29,745 nucleotides of DNA from SZUA-584 sp964607965 (GTDB lineage: Bacteria > Bacillota > Clostridia > Christensenellales > SZUA-584), in the NCBI GenBank assembly GCA_964607965.1, contig CAZSMH010000013.1, positions 1 through 29,745 of the forward strand. Reading direction: 5' to 3'. Under the pieces are notes generated by a model. That model ran no database searches. It was not told the DNA's origin and was given only the letters and a program-made list of their open reading frames with translations. This document shows, one piece after another, positions 14,371-22,362 of the stretch. Numbering within the stretch: position 1 is the stretch's first letter; each line of letters starts with the position of its first letter. Made by a program: the position numbers and the translations under genes.

Positions 14371-14390
14371 CATCAAAAATATTTGATATG
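14371..14390 (+). promoter_or_regulatory. ArsR operator, copy 2, before the permease gene
   Basis: Contains ATCAAA-AATA-TTTGAT (14372-14387) followed by ATG, matching copy 1 in both half-sites and spacing, 30 bases before the permease start. This suggests direct ArsR control of the permease as a separate unit. A promoter is not obvious next to it; the site may act on readthrough or overlap a weak one. Confidence 0.65.
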
Positions 14391-14419
14391 TTTGTCCATT
14401 AAAGAAAGCAGGTTGACTT

Positions 14420-15433
14420 ATGCAAGTATTAAAATCTATATGGGATTTTTTTCAGAGCCAAATTCTTGGCATGAACTGGCTCAATGATCTGATAGGCAGC
14501 GGGTTGTCGGCTTTAGGGCTGGATACCGGCAATCACTGGGTTGCCAGCGCACAGTTTTTTATCTACGATGTTATAAAAATTGCAGTCCTTTTATGCGTCT
14601 TAATATTTATTATCAGTTACATTCAAAGCTACTTTCCCCCGGAACGCAGCAAAAAAATATTAGGCCGGTTTCGCGGGATCGGTGCAAACTCAGTCGCTGC
14701 CCTTCTTGGCACGGTAACACCTTTTTGCTCCTGCTCGTCCATTCCGTTATTTATAGGATTTACATCAGCAGGTTTGCCGCTAGGAGTTACATTTTCATTC
14801 TTAATTTCATCGCCTATGGTAGACCTTGGCTCTCTTGTTTTGCTTATGAGCATTTTTGGAGCAAAAGTCGCTATTTTATATGTTGTATTCGGTTTGGTAA
14901 TTGCCATAATCGGCGGCACATTAATCGAGAAAATGAAAATGGAAAAGCATGTTGAAAGCTTTATATTAACTGCCGGAAGCGTTGATATACAGTCGCCGGA
15001 TTTGACAAAAAAAGACCGGCTGACTTATGCAAAGGAACAAATGCTATCCACCTTCAAAAAAGTTTTTCCATATATTTTAGTAGGTGTCGGTATAGGCGCG
15101 GTTATTCACAACTGGATACCCGAGGAATGGATAGTATCTCTGCTTGGAAGCAACAACCCATTCGGCGTAATTTTAGCGACTGTAATTGGCGTGCCTATGT
15201 ATGCCGATATCTTTGGCACGATTCCGATTGCCGAAGCGCTGCTTTTAAAAGGCGCACAATTAGGTACGGTATTGGCTTTTATGATGGGTGTAACCACTCT
15301 TTCTTTGCCATCCATCATAATGATTCGCAAGGCAGTTAAGCCAAAGCTGCTGGCGCTGTTTATAGCTATATGTACTATAGGAATAATTATTGTTGGGTAT
15401 ATATTCAATGCCTTACAAGCGCTGATAATTTAG
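14420..15433 (+). CDS. arsP: ArsP-type permease (DUF318 family)
   Basis: 337-residue inner-membrane protein with about eight hydrophobic helices in two halves separated by a charged loop (around residues 170-210). The family signature TPFCSCSSIPLF carries Cys103 and Cys105. Each half contains a G/S-rich segment (SSPMVDLGSL; IGVPMYADIFGTIPIAEALL). ArsP proteins export methylated or aromatic trivalent arsenicals; close relatives of the same family are linked to other metals. The gene sits under an ArsR operator and is followed 12 bases later by the DUF2703 gene. The arsP name is by family and context; the substrate is unproven. Confidence 0.82.
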   Translation: MQVLKSIWDFFQSQILGMNWLNDLIGSGLSALGLDTGNHWVASAQFFIYDVIKIAVLLCVLIFIISYIQSYFPPERSKKILGRFRGIGANSVAALLGTVTPFCSCSSIPLFIGFTSAGLPLGVTFSFLISSPMVDLGSLVLLMSIFGAKVAILYVVFGLVIAIIGGTLIEKMKMEKHVESFILTAGSVDIQSPDLTKKDRLTYAKEQMLSTFKKVFPYILVGVGIGAVIHNWIPEEWIVSLLGSNNPFGVILATVIGVPMYADIFGTIPIAEALLLKGAQLGTVLAFMMGVTTLSLPSIIMIRKAVKPKLLALFIAICTIGIIIVGYIFNALQALII

Positions 15434-15445
15434 GAGGAATAAACG

Positions 15446-15973
15446 ATGGCAAAAAAAACAGAGGAATACTGCTGCTGCGGATGTGATTGTTCTTTTGAAA
15501 AGAAGGTTGTTGTTGAGTATCTGTATCTTGACCTTCAAACCTGTGAGCGATGCATCGGGACTGATAGCATTCTTGACGAGGTGATGCTGGTGCTTACCCC
15601 TGCCTTAGAGATTGCCGGTTTTACTGTCGAGTACAAAAAAGTTGAAATGAATACGGCTGAAATTGCTATACAGCACAAATTTGTATCATCCCCGACAATT
15701 CGGGTAAACGGACATGATATCTGCCAATCAGTTGCAGAAAACAGCTGTGGCTGTTGCAGTGATATCAGTGATACAGATGTGGAATGTCGTGTGTTTGAGT
15801 ATAACGGAGAGACCTTCGAGATTCCGCCTAAGGAAATGCTGGCAGAAGGCATACTTAGGCTTATATTTAGTCAATTCGATGGTGGGCATGGTAAATACGA
15901 ATTACCCGAGAACCTGAAAAGCTTCTTTGATGGAAAAAAGCCCGGATTTTCCTGCAAAGGCAACTGCTGCTGA
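15446..15973 (+). CDS. DUF2703 cysteine-rich thioredoxin-fold protein
   Basis: 175 residues with 15 cysteines. The N-terminus has Cys9-10-11, 13 and 15 (YCCCGCDC). The core has a thioredoxin-like CxxC (CERC, Cys33/36) and a matching cis-Pro segment SSPTIRVNG. A CGCC cluster lies at 101-104, and the C-terminus ends CKGNCC. This matches the DUF2703 family, which is often found beside ars or permease genes. No signal peptide, so cytoplasmic. A redox or metalloid-binding partner of the permease is a reasonable inference; no activity is established. RBS is AGGAGGA, 12 bases after arsP, so the genes are co-transcribed. Confidence 0.83.
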   Translation: MAKKTEEYCCCGCDCSFEKKVVVEYLYLDLQTCERCIGTDSILDEVMLVLTPALEIAGFTVEYKKVEMNTAEIAIQHKFVSSPTIRVNGHDICQSVAENSCGCCSDISDTDVECRVFEYNGETFEIPPKEMLAEGILRLIFSQFDGGHGKYELPENLKSFFDGKKPGFSCKGNCC

Positions 15974-16044
15974 TAGGTAGAAGGTTGCTGATCTAAACGA
16001 TTAATTGTAGTTAACTTGAATAATAATATAAGGAGGGAATAGCG

Positions 16045-16392
16045 ATGTTTAAAAAGAAAAATAATAATGAAAAAACCGCCTCTTGCTGCTGCGGTGGTAA
16101 TTGTGATGCAGAGAGCATGGCAAAGGCAGAGACCGCAAAGGTTGAAGGTGCAAGCGTCAAGGTTCTTGGCACCGGATGTGCTAAATGTAATGCACTGGAG
16201 GCATCAACAAAAGCGGCATTAGAGCAGCTCGGTATGGATGCAAAGATAGACCATGTGACCGACTTTGCTCAAATTGCGGCTTACGGTGTGATGACTACTC
16301 CTGCTCTTGTCGTGGACGGAAAAGTAGTATCATACGGCAAGGTTCTCAAAACTGATGAGGTCGTAAAGATTCTACAACAGGCCAGAGGATAA
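16045..16392 (+). CDS. Small thioredoxin-family protein with N-terminal CCCG tag
   Basis: 115 residues. After a basic start it has Cys14-15-16 and Cys20 (SCCCGGNC), then a charged linker, then a compact thioredoxin-like domain from about residue 37: VKVLGTGCAKCNAL with redox Cys45/Cys48, and the cis-Pro loop MTTPALVVDGK. This is the Thioredoxin_3 or redox-active disulfide protein type. RBS AAGGAGGG, 71 bases after the DUF2703 gene. The N-terminal tag is very like that of its neighbour. Probably last gene of the module; no clear terminator follows. Confidence 0.87.
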   Translation: MFKKKNNNEKTASCCCGGNCDAESMAKAETAKVEGASVKVLGTGCAKCNALEASTKAALEQLGMDAKIDHVTDFAQIAAYGVMTTPALVVDGKVVSYGKVLKTDEVVKILQQARG

Positions 16393-16431
16393 TAAAAAAC
16401 AATTACATAACAACATGCAAAGAACCCGCCG

Positions 16432-17109
16432 TCATTCCTCCGCCAGCACAGGCCAGTGCTTAAGTTCCAGCTCTTGGGCTAATCCCTTGTCCGGGCTTAC
16501 CGCTACCGGGTTGCCCACAAGCATAAGTATAGGCATGTCCGACAGGCTGTCCGCATACGCTGCGCTTTTTGCCCAGTCAACCGCGCTGCCGTCAAAAGCC
16601 GCAATAAGCCGCTGCGCCTTCTGATCCCCGCAGACTATATCAAGCTGCTGCGATGCGTCGACCATGCCGTTTTTGTAATAAAGCTCCGTACCTATTATGG
16701 TGTCGAACTTAAGCGTTTTGCCCACAAAGTCCATAAGCCGCTGATATCCGCCGGAAAGCAGCACCGTATGGAAACCCTGCGCCTGAGTGCGCCTAAGCTC
16801 CGCGACAACGCACTGGCGAAGCTGCTGCGATATAAGACGTGCGCAGCTTTTAAAGAAATCATCCACAAAAGATTTGGGCAGACCCGAAAAAATGCGCGTA
16901 AAGCGCTGCAGAGCGGTTTTGCGCATCTGTTCCCGCGAAAGCTCGCCGAAAAGCTTTAGCTTATAACGTACAAACAGCCCGCCTATTGAAAGGTAAGTTG
17001 CCCATAGCCTACGGCGGGGCAGCTTTTGTTTGCGCCACTGCGAAAGAAGAAACGGCAGCGTATCTTTGGAAAACAGCGTGCCGTCAAAATCGAAAACTGC
17101 AAGTACCAT
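16432..17109 (-). CDS. HAD-superfamily subfamily IB phosphatase
   Basis: 225 residues. It opens with motif I FDFDGTLF (nucleophile and acid Asp), motif II near TVLLSGGYQRLMDF, and motif III/IV around CGDQKAQR and AYADSLSDMPIL. This is the HAD-IB (SerB-like) arrangement with an alpha-helical cap. Members hydrolyse phosphomonoesters such as phosphoserine or lipid-linked phosphates; the substrate here is unknown. The ATG at 17109 has AGGAG upstream, and the gene starts 11 bases after the tex stop, so it is probably co-transcribed with tex. Confidence 0.83.
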   Translation of the reverse strand: MVLAVFDFDGTLFSKDTLPFLLSQWRKQKLPRRRLWATYLSIGGLFVRYKLKLFGELSREQMRKTALQRFTRIFSGLPKSFVDDFFKSCARLISQQLRQCVVAELRRTQAQGFHTVLLSGGYQRLMDFVGKTLKFDTIIGTELYYKNGMVDASQQLDIVCGDQKAQRLIAAFDGSAVDWAKSAAYADSLSDMPILMLVGNPVAVSPDKGLAQELELKHWPVLAEE

Positions 17110-17120
17110 ATAAAATACTC

Positions 17121-19259
17121 CTAAACCTTCATAGTAAGCGATATCCTCTTTTTTGTGATATCAATACCTATAACCTTAACCTTTACCATATCCCCGGTTT
17201 TTACCACGTCCGAAGGATGCTTGACAAATCTGTCGGATAGCTGTGATATATGAACAAGCCCGTCCTGGTGAACGCCTATATCAACAAAAGCGCCGAAGTC
17301 CGTAACATTACGCACCGTGCCGGAAAGCACCATGCCTTCTTTTATATCCTCTAAGTGCATAACATCGCTTCTAAGCTCCGGCTGCAAAAACTCGTCTCTG
17401 GGGTCGCGCCCCGGTTTTTTAAGCTCTCCAATTATATCGCGCAGCGTCGGCTCGCCTAGACTAACCCTTTTTGCCAATGTGCCAAAATCCATGACAGAAA
17501 GACGCTGCAGCAGCTGTGCCAAATCGTCTTTTGTCTCAAGCTTAACGCCCGCTGTCTGCAAAAGCTTATCTACCGCCCCGTATGATTCGGGATGTATGGC
17601 GGTAGAATCGAGTATATTTTCCGCATCTGGTATTCGAAGAAAACCCGCGCACTGCTCGAACGCCTTGCTGCCCAACCCTTTGACAGCCAAAAGCTGCTGC
17701 CGGCTTGAAAAGCGCCCGTGCGATTCCCGAAAGGATACTATGCCTGCCGCAACGGAGGGGGTTATGCCTGCTACGTATTTTAACAGCGATACTGACGCTG
17801 TGTTCAAATCCACGCCGACCGTATTCACACAGTCCTCAACCACGCCGGCAAGAGTCTGTGCCAGCCGCTTTTGGTTAACGTCGTGCTGGTACTGACCGAC
17901 GCCGATAGCTTTCGGGTCTATTTTTACAAGCTCGGCGAGAGGGTCCTGCAGCCTTCGCGCAATCGACACTGCGCTGCGAAGCGCCACGTCGAAATCCGGA
18001 AATTCCTCCGTGCCAAGAGCGGATGCAGAATAAACCGAAGCGCCGGCTTCGTTTACGATGACGTAGAAAACTTCTCTTGTTATATCTTTGATAAGCTGCG
18101 CCACCAGCACTTCGCTTTCCTTGGAAGCCGTGCCGTTTCCTATCGCTATTATATCAACGCCGTGCTTTTCGATAAGCTTCGCAAGCTGCTTTTTGGCTTT
18201 ATCCGTATCGTGATGAGGAAGCGTCATATAAATAACGGCTGTATCCAGCACGCGCCCCGTTTCATCCACAACGGCGGCTTTGTTGCCGGTACGGTATCCG
18301 GGATCAAGCCCAAGTACTGTTTTGCCGCGCACCGGAGGAGACAAAAGCAGATTTTTAAGATTAACCCCGAAAACTCTTATAGCCTGTTCCTCTGCATGTT
18401 CTGTCAGCCCATTGCGTATCTCGCGCTCCAGCGACGGAAAAATAAGCCGTTTATAAGCATCTTGTGCAGCCTGCTGCAAAAACTCGCTGTGCCAGCCGGC
18501 GCGCAGTATCGTCTTGTTTATAAGCGCTGCCGCCTCGCTATGCTGTGCCTCCAGCTTTACGCTTAAAATCTTTTCCTTTTCGCCTCGGTTTAATGCAAGC
18601 ACCCTGTGGGGTACAATTTTTTTGACAGGCTGGGAGAAATCGCAGTACATTTCGTATACTCCGGCTTGCTCCTCCGCAGCCTTTGAGACTATGCAGCCTC
18701 CGTGCCTAAGCCATGAGCGCAGCAGGCTTCTTGCCGCCGCGTCGTCCGCTATCTGTTCGGCTATTATATCAAGAGCGCCCTGCACCGCTTCCTCTGCAAA
18801 GGCCACATTTTTTTCTTCGTCTACATACTCTTGTGCGGTTTTTTCTATTTGTTCGTCCGCAGTCTGCTGTTCGTATATAAGTGCGGCTAAAGGCTCTAAA
18901 CCCTTTTCTTTTGCAATAGTGGCGCGAGTGCGCTTTTTAGGCCTGAAAGGACGGTAAAGGTCGTCAACCTCGGTTATGCCCTGCGCCGCTGTTATCCGCT
19001 CTTTAAGCTCTCCTGTCAGCTTTCCCTGCTCGTCAATAAGGCGTATAACCTCTTCTTTGCGTTCGTCAAGCTTTTTTAAATAATCCAGCCTGTCGGCAAG
19101 ACGGCGCAGCACTTCGTCCGAAAGCCCGCCTGTAGCCTCTTTTCTGTACCGCGCAATAAAAGGCACGGTGTTGCCCTGCTCAATCAGGGATACCGCGCTT
19201 TTCGCCTGCTCTTTAGCTATCAAAAGTTCTTCTGCAAGCCGTAATGATATATCAGTCAT
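17121..19259 (-). CDS. tex: Tex-family S1 RNA-binding transcription accessory protein
   Basis: 712 residues with the complete Tex layout: N-terminal helical domain (NTVPFIARYRKEATGGL, LYRPFRPKKRTRA), YqgF/RNase H-like domain (VLGLDPGYRTGNKAAVVD near residue 316), helix-hairpin-helix segment (LNTASVSLLKYVAGI, then FSSRQQLLAVKGLG) and C-terminal S1 domain (VLSGTVRNVTDFGAFVDIG, DGLVHISQLS). Tex binds nucleic acids and affects transcription and gene expression in several bacteria; the precise role is unsettled. AAGGAGC precedes ATG 19259, and a promoter lies at 19300-19328. The HAD gene follows in the same operon. Confidence 0.95.
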   Translation of the reverse strand: MTDISLRLAEELLIAKEQAKSAVSLIEQGNTVPFIARYRKEATGGLSDEVLRRLADRLDYLKKLDERKEEVIRLIDEQGKLTGELKERITAAQGITEVDDLYRPFRPKKRTRATIAKEKGLEPLAALIYEQQTADEQIEKTAQEYVDEEKNVAFAEEAVQGALDIIAEQIADDAAARSLLRSWLRHGGCIVSKAAEEQAGVYEMYCDFSQPVKKIVPHRVLALNRGEKEKILSVKLEAQHSEAAALINKTILRAGWHSEFLQQAAQDAYKRLIFPSLEREIRNGLTEHAEEQAIRVFGVNLKNLLLSPPVRGKTVLGLDPGYRTGNKAAVVDETGRVLDTAVIYMTLPHHDTDKAKKQLAKLIEKHGVDIIAIGNGTASKESEVLVAQLIKDITREVFYVIVNEAGASVYSASALGTEEFPDFDVALRSAVSIARRLQDPLAELVKIDPKAIGVGQYQHDVNQKRLAQTLAGVVEDCVNTVGVDLNTASVSLLKYVAGITPSVAAGIVSFRESHGRFSSRQQLLAVKGLGSKAFEQCAGFLRIPDAENILDSTAIHPESYGAVDKLLQTAGVKLETKDDLAQLLQRLSVMDFGTLAKRVSLGEPTLRDIIGELKKPGRDPRDEFLQPELRSDVMHLEDIKEGMVLSGTVRNVTDFGAFVDIGVHQDGLVHISQLSDRFVKHPSDVVKTGDMVKVKVIGIDITKKRISLTMKV

Positions 19260-19299
19260 GTATGCTCCTTAAATGCTGCTCAAAAGATGTGTCCGACCG

Positions 19300-19328
19300 A
19301 TTATAGCATTGTGCGCGCCGCCGTACAA
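19300..19328 (-). promoter_or_regulatory. Promoter of tex
   Basis: Minus strand: TTGTAC, 17-base spacer, perfect TATAAT, about 41 bases before the tex start and just beyond the terminator of the upstream ABC operon. Confidence 0.65.
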
Positions 19329-19340
19329 GAAGCGGATAAT

Positions 19341-19371
19341 AAAATACCTGCCAGTTTTTCGGCAGGTATTT
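19341..19371 (-). terminator. Terminator of the ABC transporter operon
   Basis: An 11-base perfect stem (AAATACCTGCC with GGCAGGTATTT) around an 8-base loop. Read on the minus strand it is followed by TATTATCC; read on the plus strand it is followed by TGTT. It lies 11 bases after the stop of the acidic protein gene. Confidence 0.8.
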
Positions 19372-19381
19372 GTTAAGCTTA

Positions 19382-19933
19382 TTACTGCTCATCCCCGAGC
19401 ATATTGCCTATAGAGTCAACCAAAGACTGCTGAATGTCAAGCAGCTCGTCAATGTCTATATCCATGTGGCGCATAATAAACTCTTCCGGTACGGTAGAAT
19501 ACGAATGCGCGGCGGCGTAGCTGTAAGCCGCGGATATAATACTTTCGCTCTTATAAAGCTTTAAAAGCTCTGTATAAAGACTTTCGGACGGCGAGCTTAC
19601 CGACAAGGATTCAACAAGCTCCGCAAATTCCGGCTCCTCGTTTAAGTACCGGTATACTCTTGCCATAGCATCTTCGAGCGCTACGTCAATAGCGCATACC
19701 GCATCATCAATAGCTTCCGCATCGTCCAAACTGCTGTCTTCTGTAAGCAGCTGCGCGGTTTTATCAACACGCTCTTCCAGCTTTTTTGCGTAATAAACCG
19801 CCAGCAGCGCGGACTGCAGCTCGGGCTCTATATTCCTCCCCAGCCTTCTTTCCGAATCAAGCTCTGAGAGCGAAAGCGCCAGCTTTTTATATTGAAGAGC
19901 TGCCTTTAATATTTCCTGTTCCAAACAAATCAC
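19382..19933 (-). CDS. Acidic helical protein of unknown function, coupled to ABC permease
   Basis: 183 residues, strongly acidic and predicted helical throughout (for example DSSLDDAEAIDDAVCAID, and the end MDIDIDELLDIQQSLVDSIG). No signal peptide, membrane helix or known motif is seen. The start codon at 19933 overlaps the stop of the upstream permease gene by four bases, so translation is probably coupled. Being the last gene of the ABC operon and followed by its terminator, it likely serves the transporter or its substrate, for instance as a cytoplasmic accessory. I do not recognise the family. Confidence 0.68.
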   Translation of the reverse strand: MICLEQEILKAALQYKKLALSLSELDSERRLGRNIEPELQSALLAVYYAKKLEERVDKTAQLLTEDSSLDDAEAIDDAVCAIDVALEDAMARVYRYLNEEPEFAELVESLSVSSPSESLYTELLKLYKSESIISAAYSYAAAHSYSTVPEEFIMRHMDIDIDELLDIQQSLVDSIGNMLGDEQ

Positions 19934-21093
19934 GCTCTTTGCTTTTTGCTGTATAATAACACGCTTGCGGAAAAAAAGACAACTGCCATTCCAAAAAGTA
20001 TTGTGATGTTCAATAACACATCCCCAAAAACTGCGCCGTGAACCGCAAGGTTTTCCGCAGCCTCAATAGCCCATTTCTGCGGCATCGCGTCAGCTATGGC
20101 CAGCATAACATCAGAGCCGATAATGGAAAGCGGCCACATGCATCCGCCGAGCATGCTTGATGCGACTACTATCACCGGAGTTACCGCACCCATCTGGTCT
20201 ATCGTTTTAAGCCCGACGGCAAGCAGCAGCCCCAAGCATACTATGCACAGCACATATACTGCGAAGACGGCAAATATAGGCAAAAATTGTGTTCCGAGGT
20301 TATAGCCAAACAGCGCCTGTCCGGCAGACAGCACAATGCCCATCTGCGCTATGCCGACTATGTAAGCGGGAATCAGGTGCCCGGCGAGCACCGCCGAAGA
20401 CGATATGGGCGAAATGCGTATGCGCTCCCATGTATGAAGCTTCTTGTCTTCGAGCAGCGCAGCCATGGTAAATATAATGGAGAACATAACGAAGAATATA
20501 TTATAACCCATTAAAAAGTGTATGTTTGATGCGAAGGTCTCGTTATACTGCCCCTGTTGCGCAACGGAGAAATTTACCGTTACAGCCGATTTATTGTCAA
20601 GTGTCTTAAATGCGTCGCGCACAGATTCTTCTGAGGGAGCGTCAATACCTGCTTTGGCAAACGCTGTTTGTATCGCGCTGTAAAGGCGCTGCTCGTGGAC
20701 CGCCGCGCGGTAAGCGGAGCGAACAGCGTTCTCAAGTGCCATAACGTCGGCGCTGTCGGAGGTACGGATAATTTTCAAATGCGCTTTTCCGTCTGCCGCG
20801 TTGCCAAAACCTTCGGGCAGTATAACTGCCGCTATAGATTCGCCTTTTTCTACCGCTCTTTGAGCATCGTCCTGATTTGTATAATCTAATTCGTAAGAAT
20901 CTTCCGAAAGAGTATCTATAAATTTCTGCGAAAATGCGGTGGAATCGTTGTCAACCACGTTTACCCGCAGCGCTCCGCCGTTCATGGCGCTGCCGAATAT
21001 CATAGACAAAACAAGCGCCATTACCATCATTATAGTGTATAAAGGTATATCGGAACGCATCCTTTTAAGTTTTAGCCAAAGCATCGCAAGCAT
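19930..21093 (-). CDS. ABC-2 type transporter permease (second subunit)
   Basis: 387 residues with the ABC-2 export layout: one membrane helix near residues 17-36 (IPLYTIMMVMALVLSMIFG), an extracytoplasmic domain to about 190 (VNVVDNDSTAFSQKFIDTL...), then five or six helices from about 193. The cytosolic coupling segment LEDKKLHTWERIRISPISS precedes the second helix pair, as in NatB/YhaP-type exporters. It starts three bases after the stop of the first permease gene, with AGGAGGG inside that gene's end. The two permeases probably form a heterodimer with the ATPase. Substrate unknown; lipids, drugs, peptides and Na+ are all handled by relatives. Confidence 0.86.
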   Translation of the reverse strand: MLAMLWLKLKRMRSDIPLYTIMMVMALVLSMIFGSAMNGGALRVNVVDNDSTAFSQKFIDTLSEDSYELDYTNQDDAQRAVEKGESIAAVILPEGFGNAADGKAHLKIIRTSDSADVMALENAVRSAYRAAVHEQRLYSAIQTAFAKAGIDAPSEESVRDAFKTLDNKSAVTVNFSVAQQGQYNETFASNIHFLMGYNIFFVMFSIIFTMAALLEDKKLHTWERIRISPISSSAVLAGHLIPAYIVGIAQMGIVLSAGQALFGYNLGTQFLPIFAVFAVYVLCIVCLGLLLAVGLKTIDQMGAVTPVIVVASSMLGGCMWPLSIIGSDVMLAIADAMPQKWAIEAAENLAVHGAVFGDVLLNITILFGMAVVFFSASVLLYSKKQRA

Positions 21094-21096
21094 TCT

Positions 21097-22359
21097 TTAT
21101 ACCCTCCTTTCACGCGGGAACAGCGCCGCTCCCGTGGCCATCAATACAAGGCCAAGAGCCGTGCTGCCGGCCATAAGGGGGAGTATCTCGGCAAAAGGCG
21201 CGCCCGATACGTTGCCCGAATAAGCCATAACGGCAAGACCGTTAGGTGTAAAAAGCGCAAGCGTGGAAAAAAACTTAGGCAGTATGGCAAGAGGCAGAAA
21301 GCTGCCTCCCAGCAATGCCAGCACCTGCACCAAAATGCTCTGGAACACATTGCCTATGCTCGGGTTCCCCGTTCGGTACACAATTACCATAAGAAGAATG
21401 CCAAGCCCGGTTACGGAAACGGCTACGCATGCGGAAATCGCTAAGAAAACAAATGGGTCTCCCCAGCTGATGCCGAATACCAAAGTAGAAAATCCAAGCA
21501 ATACAGCAAGCTGTATAAGGCACAGCGCAAACACTGTAAACGCTTTGCCGCAAAGCAGCTTTATACTCGATATGCCCGATGCAGACAGGCGCTGTAATGT
21601 GCGCTCCTCGCTTTCGGTATATAAAAATGCGCTGCCCTGTCCTGCGGCATACAGCACGAACATGCAGGTTATTGCTATAGAATAGTATGAAAAGCTGGTA
21701 AGAGGTTTTCTTGCCGAAACTCCTGCTAAACTGATACCTACAGGCGGCGGCTCCGCAAGGCTTTTGACAAAAGACTCGATATCAAGCCGCGCAATAGTCT
21801 GCTGAGAAAAATTCCCGCTTTGCATTACTGCGTTTATAAGAAGTTTTATATCCACAGAGAGCCTCGAGAGCGTTTCGGCGTATGCTTTTACTATGCTGTT
21901 TACTATACCCGCTTTAAGGGTGCTGTTCAAAGAGCCGGTAACGGAAAGCTCAATTCCGCCTCCGCCCATTCCGGACATTGCGCTATAAACATCCGAAGAA
22001 AAGCCGTTGGGTATTGTTATATACGCGTCTATCTCGCCCGCGTCAAGCTTATTGCCGGCTTTATCGGCATTCATAGTCTTATAGCTTAAAAAAGAAGCTA
22101 TTTCTTCGGTTTCCAGCAAAGAATAAATAGAAGCCTCGCGCGCGTCAAACCCGGCGGACTGTGCCGGCTGCCCGGTATCGTTGTCCACAACGGCTATATT
22201 GATATGGCCTATGGAAAAACCCTGCGAAGTAAACATGCCCCCGAGTGCAAAGCTTAGTATCACAATAAGCACAACAGGCATCAAAAATATGAACATAAGC
22301 GCAACGCGGTCGCGAAGCACAATACGCAAATCTTTAAATATAATGTCCCGCAATCTCAT
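21097..22359 (-). CDS. ABC-2 type transporter permease (first subunit)
   Basis: 420 residues, same plan as its partner: helix near residues 17-42 (VALMFIFLMPVVLIVILSFA), a large extracytoplasmic domain to about 225 (VVDNDTGQPAQSAGF, ITIPNGFSSDV), then membrane helices. The coupling segment reads ESEERTLQRLSASGISSIKL. Both permeases carry the VVDND strand after helix 1, which suggests an ancient duplication. The ATG at 22359 lies three bases after the ATPase stop. Co-transcribed with the ATPase; the substrate cannot be told from the sequence. Confidence 0.86.
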   Translation of the reverse strand: MRLRDIIFKDLRIVLRDRVALMFIFLMPVVLIVILSFALGGMFTSQGFSIGHINIAVVDNDTGQPAQSAGFDAREASIYSLLETEEIASFLSYKTMNADKAGNKLDAGEIDAYITIPNGFSSDVYSAMSGMGGGGIELSVTGSLNSTLKAGIVNSIVKAYAETLSRLSVDIKLLINAVMQSGNFSQQTIARLDIESFVKSLAEPPPVGISLAGVSARKPLTSFSYYSIAITCMFVLYAAGQGSAFLYTESEERTLQRLSASGISSIKLLCGKAFTVFALCLIQLAVLLGFSTLVFGISWGDPFVFLAISACVAVSVTGLGILLMVIVYRTGNPSIGNVFQSILVQVLALLGGSFLPLAILPKFFSTLALFTPNGLAVMAYSGNVSGAPFAEILPLMAGSTALGLVLMATGAALFPRERRV

Positions 22360-22362
22360 ATT

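Noticed and set aside
14197..14419. Small RNA gene or riboswitch between arsR and the permease
   Set aside because: The stretch is better explained as duplicated terminator hairpins around a decayed palindromic repeat; no known riboswitch core was recognised.
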